Assembly: GCF_019649055.1 (NCBI RefSeq)
Contig: NW_026570259.1
Location: 992,001 to 1,056,000, forward strand
Length of the DNA stretch: 64,000 nt
Origin: Paramacrobiotus metropolitanus
Lineage: Eukaryota; Tardigrada; Eutardigrada; Parachela; Macrobiotidae
Direction of reading: 5' to 3'
Below the pieces are notes generated by a model. That model did not search any database. It was not told the DNA's origin and saw nothing but the letters and a program-made list of their open reading frames with translations. Shown here one piece after another: positions 1 to 11,000 of this stretch. A program made the position numbers and the translations under genes. Every line of letters starts with the position of its first letter. Position 1 is the stretch's first letter.

Positions 1-809
1 GATGCCACGAATACTATAGTGCAAAAATGTGGTGGTTCTTATATAGGGGGACAAACAAGTCTACTCGGCCCGTTTCCCTGTACTGCTGCCGTCACCCGCC
101 TGGAGTGTGACGTTACGGCAGTACATACGGTTAAATCAAGCGCGGTACATAAGCACCATGTATAGCGGCTACTATAGCGACAAAGTAAAACACCAGCCGG
201 TTGACATCAGAAGTACAGGAGACTGGTTCGGCTAGACTCATTTTTCCCCCTATATACCAAAATAATTTATCATATAGTATATGAGCATTTACTTATTTTA
301 TGCGTGCTTTGAGCAAGCCTTCCTCTGGTGCCAGGTATTCGTTCCTATTCGTTCCTTCCTTTTGATGCCATGTGTGCTATTAAGATATACCATTATTTCC
401 GTGTTCAGTTGGTCTTGGTTAGCGGTTACAATCTTAAAAAATATTATTTAACACGATTGCAGAAAAGATGATTTAGTTAAGATGCCGAGCTTTAATTGCA
501 TCCGACCAAAGTCCACCTTTTAAAATTAGTGCGCCACCGAACAAGTGACCGCTAAAATAGTCAAAAAATCAAAAACCACGAAAAGCGAAAGTTTTACGAA
601 GTCGGATAAGTATCAACTATCAAGAACACCGGTTTAATGATCGATAAATCGGACAGTATCGGTCGACCGCGACACGGGTAACACTTGTAAAATTCCGTAC
701 GCCCACATGATTTTTAAATCAAATGAAAGTTTTTCTCCTTGGCCATTTTCGACTAAAATAAAGAAAACCAAGTTAAAGCGCTTCTAAATGAATCACGAGG
801 GAGTTGTTC
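1..809. other. Left-edge intergenic DNA
   Basis: No convincing coding frame, RNA gene or repeat was recognised here. It lies downstream of the stop codon of the minus-strand prominin gene at 810, so the right part probably holds its 3' UTR. No clear polyadenylation hexamer for that strand was found. Confidence 0.5.
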
Positions 810-3800
810 TTACAAATCCGCAGGGATCCCTCTCTCGAAATAGTCATCCGCGTGGTCACTTTCAGGTAGAATTGTTAACTGCCGGCTCAGAAGCGTGGCC
901 AGTATACAAGCGGGAGCAAACGTCAGTCCAGCAGCAACCAGTGTAAAGCCCAAAAGCAACTGTTATACAAACCGCTTCTTAAGGCAAAACGTTCAGCCTT
1001 AGGATAGTTGAAATGTATGGGCTTACCATATTACCAATTATACAGTGACATAGGAGACGGGTGAATTGCCCCATGGCCTTTTGAATAGGTCCACATTCTC
1101 TAGTGCGGTTCGCCATAACATGTAAAAAAATAACATAACATGAAAATCACGGTAAGGTAGCAATTATGGCAACAGTGTCACAATCCTACGTAATTTCATT
1201 ACGAGCGAAGCAAAAAGCGAGAGAAGAACATTCTGCATACTTTTTCCCCAACAAAAGTGGAATAATGCTCCAAATATCCAGGAATCCGGTTAATAAAATG
1301 CATAGTGTGCTGTAGTAAACAAGTCTAACAATGCAAGCTACCGACGAAAAAGTGGCTGCTTTCGGCATACATTTAACGTATTACGGTACATATTTTGTTT
1401 GGCATAGTTCTCAATAGCTTGTTTGCTTTCGGAAAATCGTTTGGGTGTGCGTTCGTAAACGGTCATTTTTCTTTCGACATCGTCAATCTCCTGCATTAGC
1501 TGCACTTGAGTAGAATGAGCAGGAAACAACCTAGTCTGGTATTCACGATCCAGTGCCGTCAAAATGCGATCAATAGCCTCCTGTTCACCCGGTTTTGATA
1601 TAAGACCATGCCTGACTTTTGATAATTCCTTCATATAATCATAAATAGGGACTTTTGTAATTGATAAGCCTAGCTAAAAATCAAGGCACCACTTGTTGCA
1701 CGGGCATTAACGACTGCCAATAAAATCGAAGATAAATACCTGGGTCCTTTGGTCTTGCAGGTTAAAGTGCGTAAGGTTACTTTGATAGGCAGCCAAGAGG
1801 CTGACCAGTTCATCCGGGAAATACTTGAATGTCGGAATTGTCGTTACCGGTTCAGGCTCCACTGTGATGCTTTCTGGTGCCGTAAATTCAAGTACTACAT
1901 CGTCCGTCGTGCTTGCGGTAGTTTCTGCAGTAGTTCTCACAGTGATGTCCTCAGCAGGAGTTTCCGTCCAGCTTATGTACGGCAGCATTTGATTCATAAC
2001 GCTTACAATTTCGGAATCATCGGCAACAGAAAATAACTGCACAATACGAAATTCCAAGCTGTGATCAACATCCTGCACTTCCGAACCAGTCTGAGACAGG
2101 AAACTTAAAATCTCCAGGAAGCTGTAATTCTTGGCGCAATCCCTGTTAACATAATAAAACAGTGTCGCTCAATTTTTACAGTAAGTCTGCGGACAGTTCC
2201 CAACCGCAGTTCTTACTCCAAGATACGGCCAATGCTAATGCCGGTGCTGGCTGGAGTGGAATCGTTTGAGGCAATCGATATGTTAAAAGGTTGTGGGACA
2301 TCGGAAACCGGATTGTTGTCTTCAAGAAGTCCTACGATAAGCTGTACCAATGGTCAACGGCTTTTTCTGAAGGTCAATCAATAACTTGATTGTCGAGATT
2401 CCCAAATGGTTTATAACAGCACGCGCCAGCAAACAAGTACTGTACACTCTTTGTGCTACCAGACTTTTACTTCCCGCAAGTTTTGATAGACCGTTTTACT
2501 TCCGACCGGCTAACCATTCCACTGACATAATTTACAAGTAATTCTTGTAATACAATTTTCAATACATCTCTTAACAATAATTCGTGCCCAACGCTTTCGC
2601 CATAATTTATTAAGGACGTACCTGATCGGTTTCTTGGTAGGGATACCGCCCATTCTCCAAGAGGGGACACATTGCAGCGCGGGCAATACTGGCACCTGCT
2701 ACCACGCCGACACCAATGACTAGGATTAAGCTCGACAGAAAAGCTGAGCAGTACATCACGCTAAAAAGACAAACCAGCGTAATTATTCAATGTATAGCTT
2801 GTGCTATTTAGCGGATGTACCCCATTAATACCAATCCAGCACAATCGGAAGACAAAGAACGCGTTGAAGGTAGTACGATCGGTTCGTAGCAACAAATTCC
2901 GCAAGTATTCGCCACGACCCACCAGCACACCACCGCGGCTAAGATCAGTTGCAGAATATACAGTCCGTATTCACTGAAAAACTTATTACTATTATTATCA
3001 TGCAGAATAAAAATTTTATTAAGAAAGAACAGAAAATATTATGCGTATTCGGCTCTATGAGTGTTCACGATTAAAATTCGTGTTACCCAACGTACGGCGA
3101 CCGTGTTTCATATACCGAAAAACATACAAACCGGGGAAGGATAAGGGTATTCGAGTATAAACAGCGTTTTGCATATGAATATAAGAATCATACTAGCAAA
3201 ATTAAACAAACGAGGAAAGCAAACTATATATACAGTAGATACATTAAGCAATACTGCAATTAGTCCTTTGCTTACACAAGAAAAATAGATACTCCGCCAA
3301 TTTTTGAGGGCAGCTGGCGAAACTTGTCACGGGAACGGGTTACTTCCTCTAAAGTGGGTTTGCTTACGTTCAGCAAGGGGTCCAGGAGTCGGAATACTTG
3401 GCCGCTCCACGTTTTGATGCTCTCCGTAGATTCTGCATAAGGTTCCGCGTTATTCAAAATGGGCAATCCGCAATACCAACACAAAAATACTTAAGCCGAA
3501 CCGACCTGTGGATGCGCTCACCTTGCAAAATGTGATTTGTTTTCGCCGCTAAAATATGGCCAGTTTTATTGAAACGCTCGCAGGCTTGTCGAATCAAGGC
3601 TGGAAACCCAGAAAGAATAATTGCTTCTGTTGCATTGGCTTCCCTGGATACGTCAAGCTGTTCGGGAATCGAATTAGTGGCAGGGGATTATTTATTTTAG
3701 TGTCAACTACGTATACGAAATGTACGTACGACGACAGTTTCAAGTGCCACCTCCAAGCCAGCCGGGTCAATTCGCTCGCAAAAATACGGCGTGGTACATG

Positions 3801-5364
3801 TCTCTTTCAAGTTCCAGAGATTCTGCTGTTGTTTGCGCAGAAATATGTCCGCCTTTTCGGTGTTAACATTAATCTGATGGAGCTTTTCGTCCAGATCAAA
3901 AAGTCCATCTCGGATGGCATCCGATTCTGAAATTAAGTTTTCTTCAGGCTATTTGCCACTGCAAGTTGATCTCTGCATTCTGCCTGTTGTGACGAGTTCT
4001 GTACATTTACCGTTGATCAGTGAGCCAAGTGTCTCAATGCCAGATTGAACGAAATCAGGCAGTCCTCGCCAGACACTGTCACTGATCAGTACATCCATCC
4101 AGTCGAAATTCCCAAAGATGGTGCTGACAGTTCGATCCAACGCGACACCACTTAAATGCAAAAGAGCCTGCTTCACATTCCACGCAGCCACTTCGATATC
4201 CCCGAAAAACTGCTCCGCCGTTTTATCAAACTGCTTCAGACCATGCACGAAACCGGAAGTGGCTATGAAGGCCAGCGCGGTACAAGAGCTGCAAAAAAGT
4301 AACGTCTTCTCTGTGGCTTCCTTTGGAGTTTATACTGTTGGTCGGGGTACTTACATCAGAATTATCACGATGAGAAATAAACCGGCGCATAGCCCTATCC
4401 AAACAATACGATAAAGGAGGACGTTGTATGGCTGATAACTGGCACCGCACCAGCCAAGGTGAACGCGAATGAACATCAAAGAAATCCCTGGTATAGTGAT
4501 GGCATAAAAAAGCGTTTGCACATGAACAAATTGGTAAAGCAGCAAATATAGACGCATTACTGCAAACTTGAAGGACTGAAACTAATAGTACTAATAGCAC
4601 TTATGCTTTATTACCCGAGAATGGCATCATAATTGCTGGTATGAATAGTGCTATGGCAAACTTCTTCAGTCGGTCGCATTCCTGAATAAAGAAAGATTAT
4701 TGTTGACCTAATTTGTACTCTATAGACTCTGCACACCAAACCACAAATAATTTACCTATTTAGTTAAAACTGATATCAAACTCCTGCATTACCGAATATT
4801 CCAGCATATGCTTTAGGCTATCCAACGGTTTCGTTTGGTCGGTGCGCAGTAGCTCAAGTTGTCGGTAGAAAGCAGTAACAAATTCTATAATCAAGAAATA
4901 CTAAGATTTGAAAAATTGATCCAAAAATGCACGTCAAATGTGTGTGCAATTTATTCGTCTCCAAAAAATTTTTCATGTTTACCTTGAGTGGGAGCTGGTA
5001 CAGAACTATTCGTGTCACTCATCAGAGCGTCGCTAATAGCTGTGGCCAGTGATTCCCATTTCTGCACTACTGCCCATGTTTCAGCTGAGCAGTCACCTTC
5101 CGTGTACACAAAAGGCCTGATTTCGACCGGTTGGCCAAAGTCTATGACTTCCCCGGTAGCCGTCCATAGTGCATATTCCTGCAGATCCAGTGGCCTACGT
5201 GGGCGTTGCTCGGGATCTTCGTCCGGCTGCACAGGGGCTGCTGTCGCTATGTCCAGATCGATAGTTGTCTCGTCCTCAGTCTGACCTTTACACTGTTGCC
5301 AGTGCACTGCAAGCAGTACCAACAGCTGCTTGCTGAATGCTGTGTAATGCATAGTTGGACGCAA
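810..5364 (-). CDS. Prominin family pentaspan membrane glycoprotein
   Basis: Prominins are cholesterol-binding five-pass glycoproteins of plasma-membrane protrusions, including microvilli, cilia and photoreceptor discs. The gene is split into about 16 exons. The first (4983-5364) gives a signal peptide (LLVLLAVHW) and an acidic ectodomain start. A first membrane segment follows near 4620-4680 (ECDRLKKFAIALFIPAIMMP) and a second near 4350-4470 ending GLCAGLFLIVIIL. A large ectodomain then runs from about 4290 to 3270. The third and fourth segments (2990-2640) carry the family signature CGICCYEP..P.TRS, then SLILVIGVGVVAGASIARAAMC. A second ectodomain (2620-1040) includes GYLEHYSTFVGEK and ECGPIQKAMGQF, matching the C-terminal part of vertebrate prominin. 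The last exon (971-810) encodes the fifth segment (LLLGFTLVAAGLTFAPACILATLL) and a short cytoplasmic tail ending GIPADL. Segment order and cysteines fit the family throughout. Several small internal exon ends are approximate. An alternative Met lies at 5352. Confidence 0.85.
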
Positions 5365-5923
5365 ACGGATATTTTTTTGTCCGGCACTTTCATAACGACC
5401 GGCAATGCGGGAAGAAAGTCAAAACGTCAAGAACAGAACTTCGGAAACAGTAATTATAGCAGCAAAGCCTGCTGAAGGTAAGTATTATTATTAGTGGTTG
5501 GCTGGATAATCCGAAAAAGCAGCAGGCTCCAACGCGGTAGGAAAAGGTGCATCAGCCACGTCGAAGTGTTACACTTTTAACCGGATCCTTTGCGGCTCCG
5601 GAATCTGAGAAGTGCCTAAGCAACGTCGTGGAGCTATGGCCATAATAAAATGAAAGCCAACTAAAAACGCTTATCGTGCGATACATTGTGGGTTACGGCA
5701 TAACATTGTAAGTAAGTCCTTAACGCTTAACCGAACAAAGTGCGCCCGAAAGGTGCAGTGAGTTACAGCTTTTTAGTAGCTCAGTTTTCCAAATAATAAT
5801 CATTTTTCTGGTCCGTAAAATTTTCAAAACTTATTATGTTTCGTACAAAAAATGTCCACCGCATTTCTTGATGGCATTTGCATATCTGAACTTAAAAATG
5901 CTGTTGACTTCGCCAGCGAACGA
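5365..5923. promoter_or_regulatory. Shared divergent upstream region
   Basis: A stretch of about 560 bp lies between the start of the minus-strand prominin gene and the plus-strand membrane-protein gene, so it probably holds both promoters. No TATA box or other named element could be supported. A non-preferred upstream ATG at 5852 is in frame with the next gene. Confidence 0.4.
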
Positions 5924-7428
5924 ATGGAAAAGTGTTTTTTCCTGATCTCTTTATTTCCTGTTTTAGCCATGCTAATTTTTGTACACAGTGTAGACACTTC
6001 AAATCGTCGCAAATTTCTCAAAATTCCCAAAGGCAGGTCGTCATCTGCCAGAGATGCTAGGACCTATTATGATCTCAGCCAAACTTATGATGATGTGGAG
6101 CGTTTTTCTCCGGGCGCACATCATGAAGCAAATACTCAACTACGAAAGCAGAAGAAAATTGAAAACAATCGCTTCCGGAAAGAACAGACCACAGAACTGC
6201 TACCTAGAATTTCATCGGACCAAAGTAATTTGGAGAAAAAGATGGACAAATTTCGTTTACATCAAAAACCAGCTCTGAGGCCTCGACAGTTTGAAGATGA
6301 CGACGAGGATGATGACGAAAAAAGCGATGTATCAGGCGAACATTCCAATGCCCAGTTAACAAAGGAAATTAGAGCACTGGAAAAGGAAGTGAGAAGGCTC
6401 GAAGGTCTGAAATCGGGCAAGGGCAGCCCAGATGACAGTACTATCCATGCGAACCTGACCTTTAATCTAAGATGGAAGAAATACAGGAATTTGTCTGACG
6501 GTATGTCGGCACTGATTTTGCTTGCGAGCCACTCAGTTGTATCAATTTAAGCGAGTTGCAGAAGATACAATGGAGCTGAAATACGAAGTAGTCGGCAAAT
6601 CAAAAGAGGCGTATGCCATACAGGTGCTAGTGTACATTGTCATTCCATGTCTTGCGCTGATCCTCCTAATCTACACTGCTGTCTCCCTTTACTGGACAAA
6701 GGTATGATGACTAATTCAATTGTTTTGAACGCATAACTAAGCCCGCTGCCCGTGACCTACTTCCAACGTGTAAAACTTGGCCAGATCAGTTAAACTCCGA
6801 CAGTACTAAACTAAAAAAAGGACTTCAGCCTGTCCTGCCGTTGGAATATGAATATTATACAGTAGTTCTTCTCATTTGGATAGTGTTGGTTCTGGAAAGT
6901 TGTCCCTCCCGACAGATATTACAGATTTGAACGGTTTGAAATCGACCAGGATGATGAGCCAGCAGATATTGCGTAAGTTCAACATGTACAGCAACCCAGT
7001 AATATAAACAGAAGTCCAAACTAATCAAGCACTTAGTCGGTGATTGCAGACCGCTTATACGGACACCTGCAGAAGTCGCGGTAAGCAGTTTGCTTTTAGG
7101 ATTTAAAAATTTTTTCCAGCGTTAACTGTCCACCTGTCCACGTAGGGAACGCCGGAACCCAGGCTGTCAAGCCCGGATAACAACGTAAGGACAGCTTAAA
7201 GACATCATTGCATTCTTCGCATGACCGAGCATGTTGTAAAATGGCGCCGCCTGTGCTTTTTAGTATCCTAAAAAAGAGCCGAGAGTGCGCTCACGATCAC
7301 GCAGTCGTAATCGTGACCGTGACCGTGGAGCGACGGATGAAGCCTTCGCCATGTCAGCCTTCGATTATGATGCGAAGCCAGCATCAGCCAGAAGCCCACA
7401 GCGAGATTACTATCGCGGAAAGCGATGA
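5924..7428 (+). CDS. Single-pass membrane protein with RS/RD-rich tail, unidentified
   Basis: The family is not recognised. The preferred start at 5924 gives a signal peptide (MEKCFFLISLFPVLAMLIFV); an in-frame ATG at 5852 would add 24 residues. The ectodomain is polar and charged, with an acidic run (FEDDDEDDDEKSD) and a short coiled-coil-like stretch (KEIRALEKEVRRLEGLK). A 61-nt intron at 6501-6561 (phase 1) joins NLSD to EDTMELKYEVVG. A transmembrane helix follows (VLVYIVIPCLALILLIYTAV). Candidate downstream exons are 6916-6973 (ERFEIDQDDEPADIA), 7052-7080, 7147-7182 (GTPEPRLSSPDNN) and one containing RSRSRSRNRDRDRG and ending with a stop at 7426-7428. Phases of these small exons were not all reconciled, so the cytoplasmic half is tentative. 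The gene starts about 560 bp from the divergent prominin gene. Confidence 0.55.
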
Positions 7429-7736
7429 AAATGGATGGGAGGTCAAGAGGAATATTGTTTCATCTCCAGTACGGATAAGTGAACAAGATGTGTACTTATT
7501 CCTCAATAAAATCCCGCAAAGCCACAGGGGGAACCAGACTGTGTAGCAGAGTTACTGTGTGTTATGTTAACGAAAATTTTGTAATCTTTGTTGATACGAT
7601 TGTTATTGGGTGTTGTTGTTCGAACGGGAGGTTGCCTAGCATAATGTGTGTGCAAGTGGGGTCCAAGCAAAGTATTAAGTATTTTCGAGTTGTATATTAG
7701 TGATAATTTCCTATATAATAATGTTATTCCGTATGC

Positions 7737-7742
7737 AATAAA
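7737..7742 (+). terminator. Polyadenylation signal AATAAA
   Basis: A canonical AATAAA in TGCAATAAAGTTG lies about 310 bp after the proposed stop of the membrane-protein gene and about 320 bp before the dynein start. It is the best candidate 3' end for the upstream gene. Confidence 0.5.
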
Positions 7743-8062
7743 GTTGCGTTACACTGAGCGATAATATAAACGGTGCTGTCGATATACATATTGACGAAAT
7801 TCATAACTTCGATCAAATGGATTAATACCTTTGGAAACTCTGTTAAACTTGAGATATGATCCGCGCTTAAAAACCTGACATGGTTGTTAAAAGCTGTTAC
7901 CGCATAGGGAATAGTGATGGCCTTTATTTAATTCCCAGTTTTACTCGACATAGAACTCTGTTCTGCTGACTGGTAATGGCGCTGCACCAGTTTTGTTGTG
8001 GGCTGCTGTGTTTGGCTAGTGCCACCTTTGGTTTTTGTTAAGCTCTACATTCCGAAGTCATA
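7743..8062. promoter_or_regulatory. Upstream region of the dynein gene
   Basis: About 320 bp separate the preceding polyadenylation signal from the dynein start codon. It presumably holds the dynein promoter and 5' UTR. No specific site could be named. Confidence 0.35.
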
Positions 8063-11000
8063 ATGAGCAAAGAACAAAATGAGCAGCTGGTCAACATTTC
8101 CAGTGAACTGCTGAAACTTAAGCCAGATAAAACTGCCAAGGCCTTCGCTTCAGATGCCGCTGCTGCCTCAGTTAAAGCGTTCTTATCGAAAGAGCAACCA
8201 TTCCTGGTTGTTTCTCCTGGATTACAGGGCATCATAAACGTGGAAAACTCCTTTCCCGGGAAGACTAAAGGCCGACAACTCATTATGTATTTGAAAGGAA
8301 ATTCTTCCAACGAGATTGCTAATATTCAGACGATGGTGCTTGAGGCTAACCCCTGCACTAATCTGCTGTTTTATTATGACCTGGTAAGCAAGTGAACTGC
8401 ACAGTGCATGTTAAACGACATGTTGAATTCGACGTCGTACGCCGACGTATTCCATTTCCCTGAAAAATTAAAGCTTTAATTGATCGCTGTTTTGCTTCCG
8501 ATCTAACTGTGAATTTTTTTCCTCCAGTCTTACTTTTTCTTAAAATACTAATTTGGTTGGCACTGCACTATCGACAGTCTTGCAGAAATTCGTTCCAGTA
8601 GTCGGTAGCGAGCAAAGGGAATAACTTCACCAAAATTACTGCATCTCCTAACGATGCAGTAGTTCACAAGGGGGAATTATTGTACAAACGGTATATTAAA
8701 AGCTCGTTTTGACTTTCTTGCGCAAGCGCCATCGGTAACGTGAATAAATCATAAATATTAAAAACATAAATGCTATAATAAGAATAGCAATGGTAAGTAT
8801 TTTCTGCCACATTCATTGATTATACACAACACTCTATGGGACGCTATTGCTGCTTTCAGTGATACCTTGAACCTTCTGCCGCAGCTAACTAAAACAAATG
8901 CACGTTTTTTCTAGCTTAAATTGTTTACTTCGACCTTAAACCTGTATCTTTACCTCATTTTGTATTGCCCATAATCTTTTGTGTTTTTATTTTTGTGTTT
9001 GACAATTAATGACATTTCAACCTAATCGCTTCGTGCTGAAGCACATTTTATGAAACAATATTGTTTCACAAAATGTGCTTCAGCACGAAGCGAGCTGTAT
9101 TAATACAGCTTATCTGAAGCTGTGAATTAAGATTAAACATTACCCGAATCCCATTTCTATAAATTTTTTAGTTAATTTAGCTCCTGATAAAATAATCAAT
9201 TTAAGAATTAAATATTTTTAATGTCTGGTTTTTTGGAGCCACCTTTTAACTAATTTTCGCTAACTGGTTGGAATGTTTGGAGAAAATTAGGGATGCTACG
9301 ATATTTTCTTTGCAACAGATCGATGAAATGGCGAGAAGGCAAAGTCAAGAAGACACACTTCCATTTAATGTTGTGAAAGAAACAGAAAATCGTCTCAGTC
9401 GTTGCAAATTTGACACAGTTCAACTGGCATCCCAGTTTGATTCAATGGTGGCGATGCCGATGCCTACCCTTGTCAAATCGCCTTTTCCTCGACATCAAAA
9501 GAATCGCAATATATTGCAAATGGGGTAAGCAGCACACTTAAGCGTTTTTTGAATGTGGTTGTGAATGGTTTAATTTTGCATTTCTTCGTTTAGTTTAGCC
9601 ACGGTGGACAGAAACACTATGACAGAATTAAAACAGTGTATTTTGAAATGGTGCACCATAATACAAGAACTGTACGATCAGAAAGAATTTGCTGATACGG
9701 ACGAGGAAACCGGTGCAGGAGCGGAAATTCGGTCTCTCCATCGAAGGGTGGAAAACTTCGAATCTGCATTAGTGCAGGTATACCGACAAATCGGCATTTA
9801 AGTAAAAGCCCAAATGTTTCCGATGCCGAAAATCGCACAGTACTTTGTTTGTAGATAACAGTACCTTTGATCCGAATTTTACTAGAAGATATGGACGAAG
9901 AATACTTCAGCGTTTCTGATATCTACGTGGATTTGATAGATTTATTGTCATACGGTAAAACACAAACACAAACGCTGTCTATGCAAACACTTTCTCAATG
10001 TCATGTTTTGCCTGACCGATGCCGGTAACACATTTCTGTTACTGTGTCTGACAGGTTATGACGAAACCCGAACTATTCTTAAGGACTTTCGACCTGTAGC
10101 TCGTTTTGCGAAGTTCGTCGCTGATCAAGATATGAACCACACAAAGCCTTACATTCAGCCGCTGTTTGATGTCGTGGCTAAATTACTGCAAGAATACAAG
10201 GAATACTTCAAAGGTCAAAAAGCGGCCAAAGTGCTGGAAGATGTTGGGAAATACCTCATCGAAGTGGTATGTCGGTTACCATATAGCCAACGGTCATAAA
10301 AATATGATTGTTCCTGATGAGACAAAAAAAAACGGAAGAACTACGTGAACATATAAACAAATTAGCGAAATTATCATCCTAAGACACCGAGCCCCTACTT
10401 ATTTTAACTACATCTGTACCATAATAAGTATTTCGTTATGGCTGTCCCCGCTTAAATTATTGTTGTGTGATTTACATAACACACTTCGTTTCTTTACGAA
10501 AGCTTTGTAGTGCCACAGTGCCACTCGTATCAGTACTTCTACAACGTAGTTAATTTCAGATCAAAAATAAATTCGAAGCAGCCGATGTGTTCAAAGCAGA
10601 TACGGCCGAGAATCTCCAGCGGACAAACGAGTGGCTGGCTATCTGGGATGAGCAAGTACGCAGCCTGGTAGCGATTTGCCAAGCCAACGAGGCCATCGAC
10701 ATGAAACTAACGCCCTCGGAAGGCGAGAAGGATTCCAAACGTCACAACGATATCAGCGAATTTTCAGGACGATTAGCTAAAATAAAGGTGTGTCTGCAGT
10801 ATTGACACTTGACAGTAAAATGTATTGGTCATCCGCATCCGGTCACTCGCGATAAGGTGCAGCATACCACAATTTAATATATCATTGTGTAGGTAAATGT
10901 GTTATGCTGTAGTAACAATATTACCCGCAAACTATTATGCTGTAATTTGCCTTTTTATTTCTTGAGGCTACCTAGTAAATGTTGCTCTTACAATTAATGT

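Larger units (their letters stand above)
8387..9282 (+). other. Long first intron region of the dynein gene
   Basis: Exon 1 ends at 8386 (FYYDL, donor GTAAGC). The next exon supported by homology begins at about 9283-9292, after a CTAAC branch-point-like motif. The family normally has an extra tail segment here, so a small exon may be hidden; one weak candidate starts near 8861. The region also carries a large palindrome at 9026-9093. Confidence 0.5.

Noticed and set aside
4118-4414. Plus-strand open frames within the prominin gene
   Set aside because: They are shadows of the minus-strand exons, which match prominin segment by segment.
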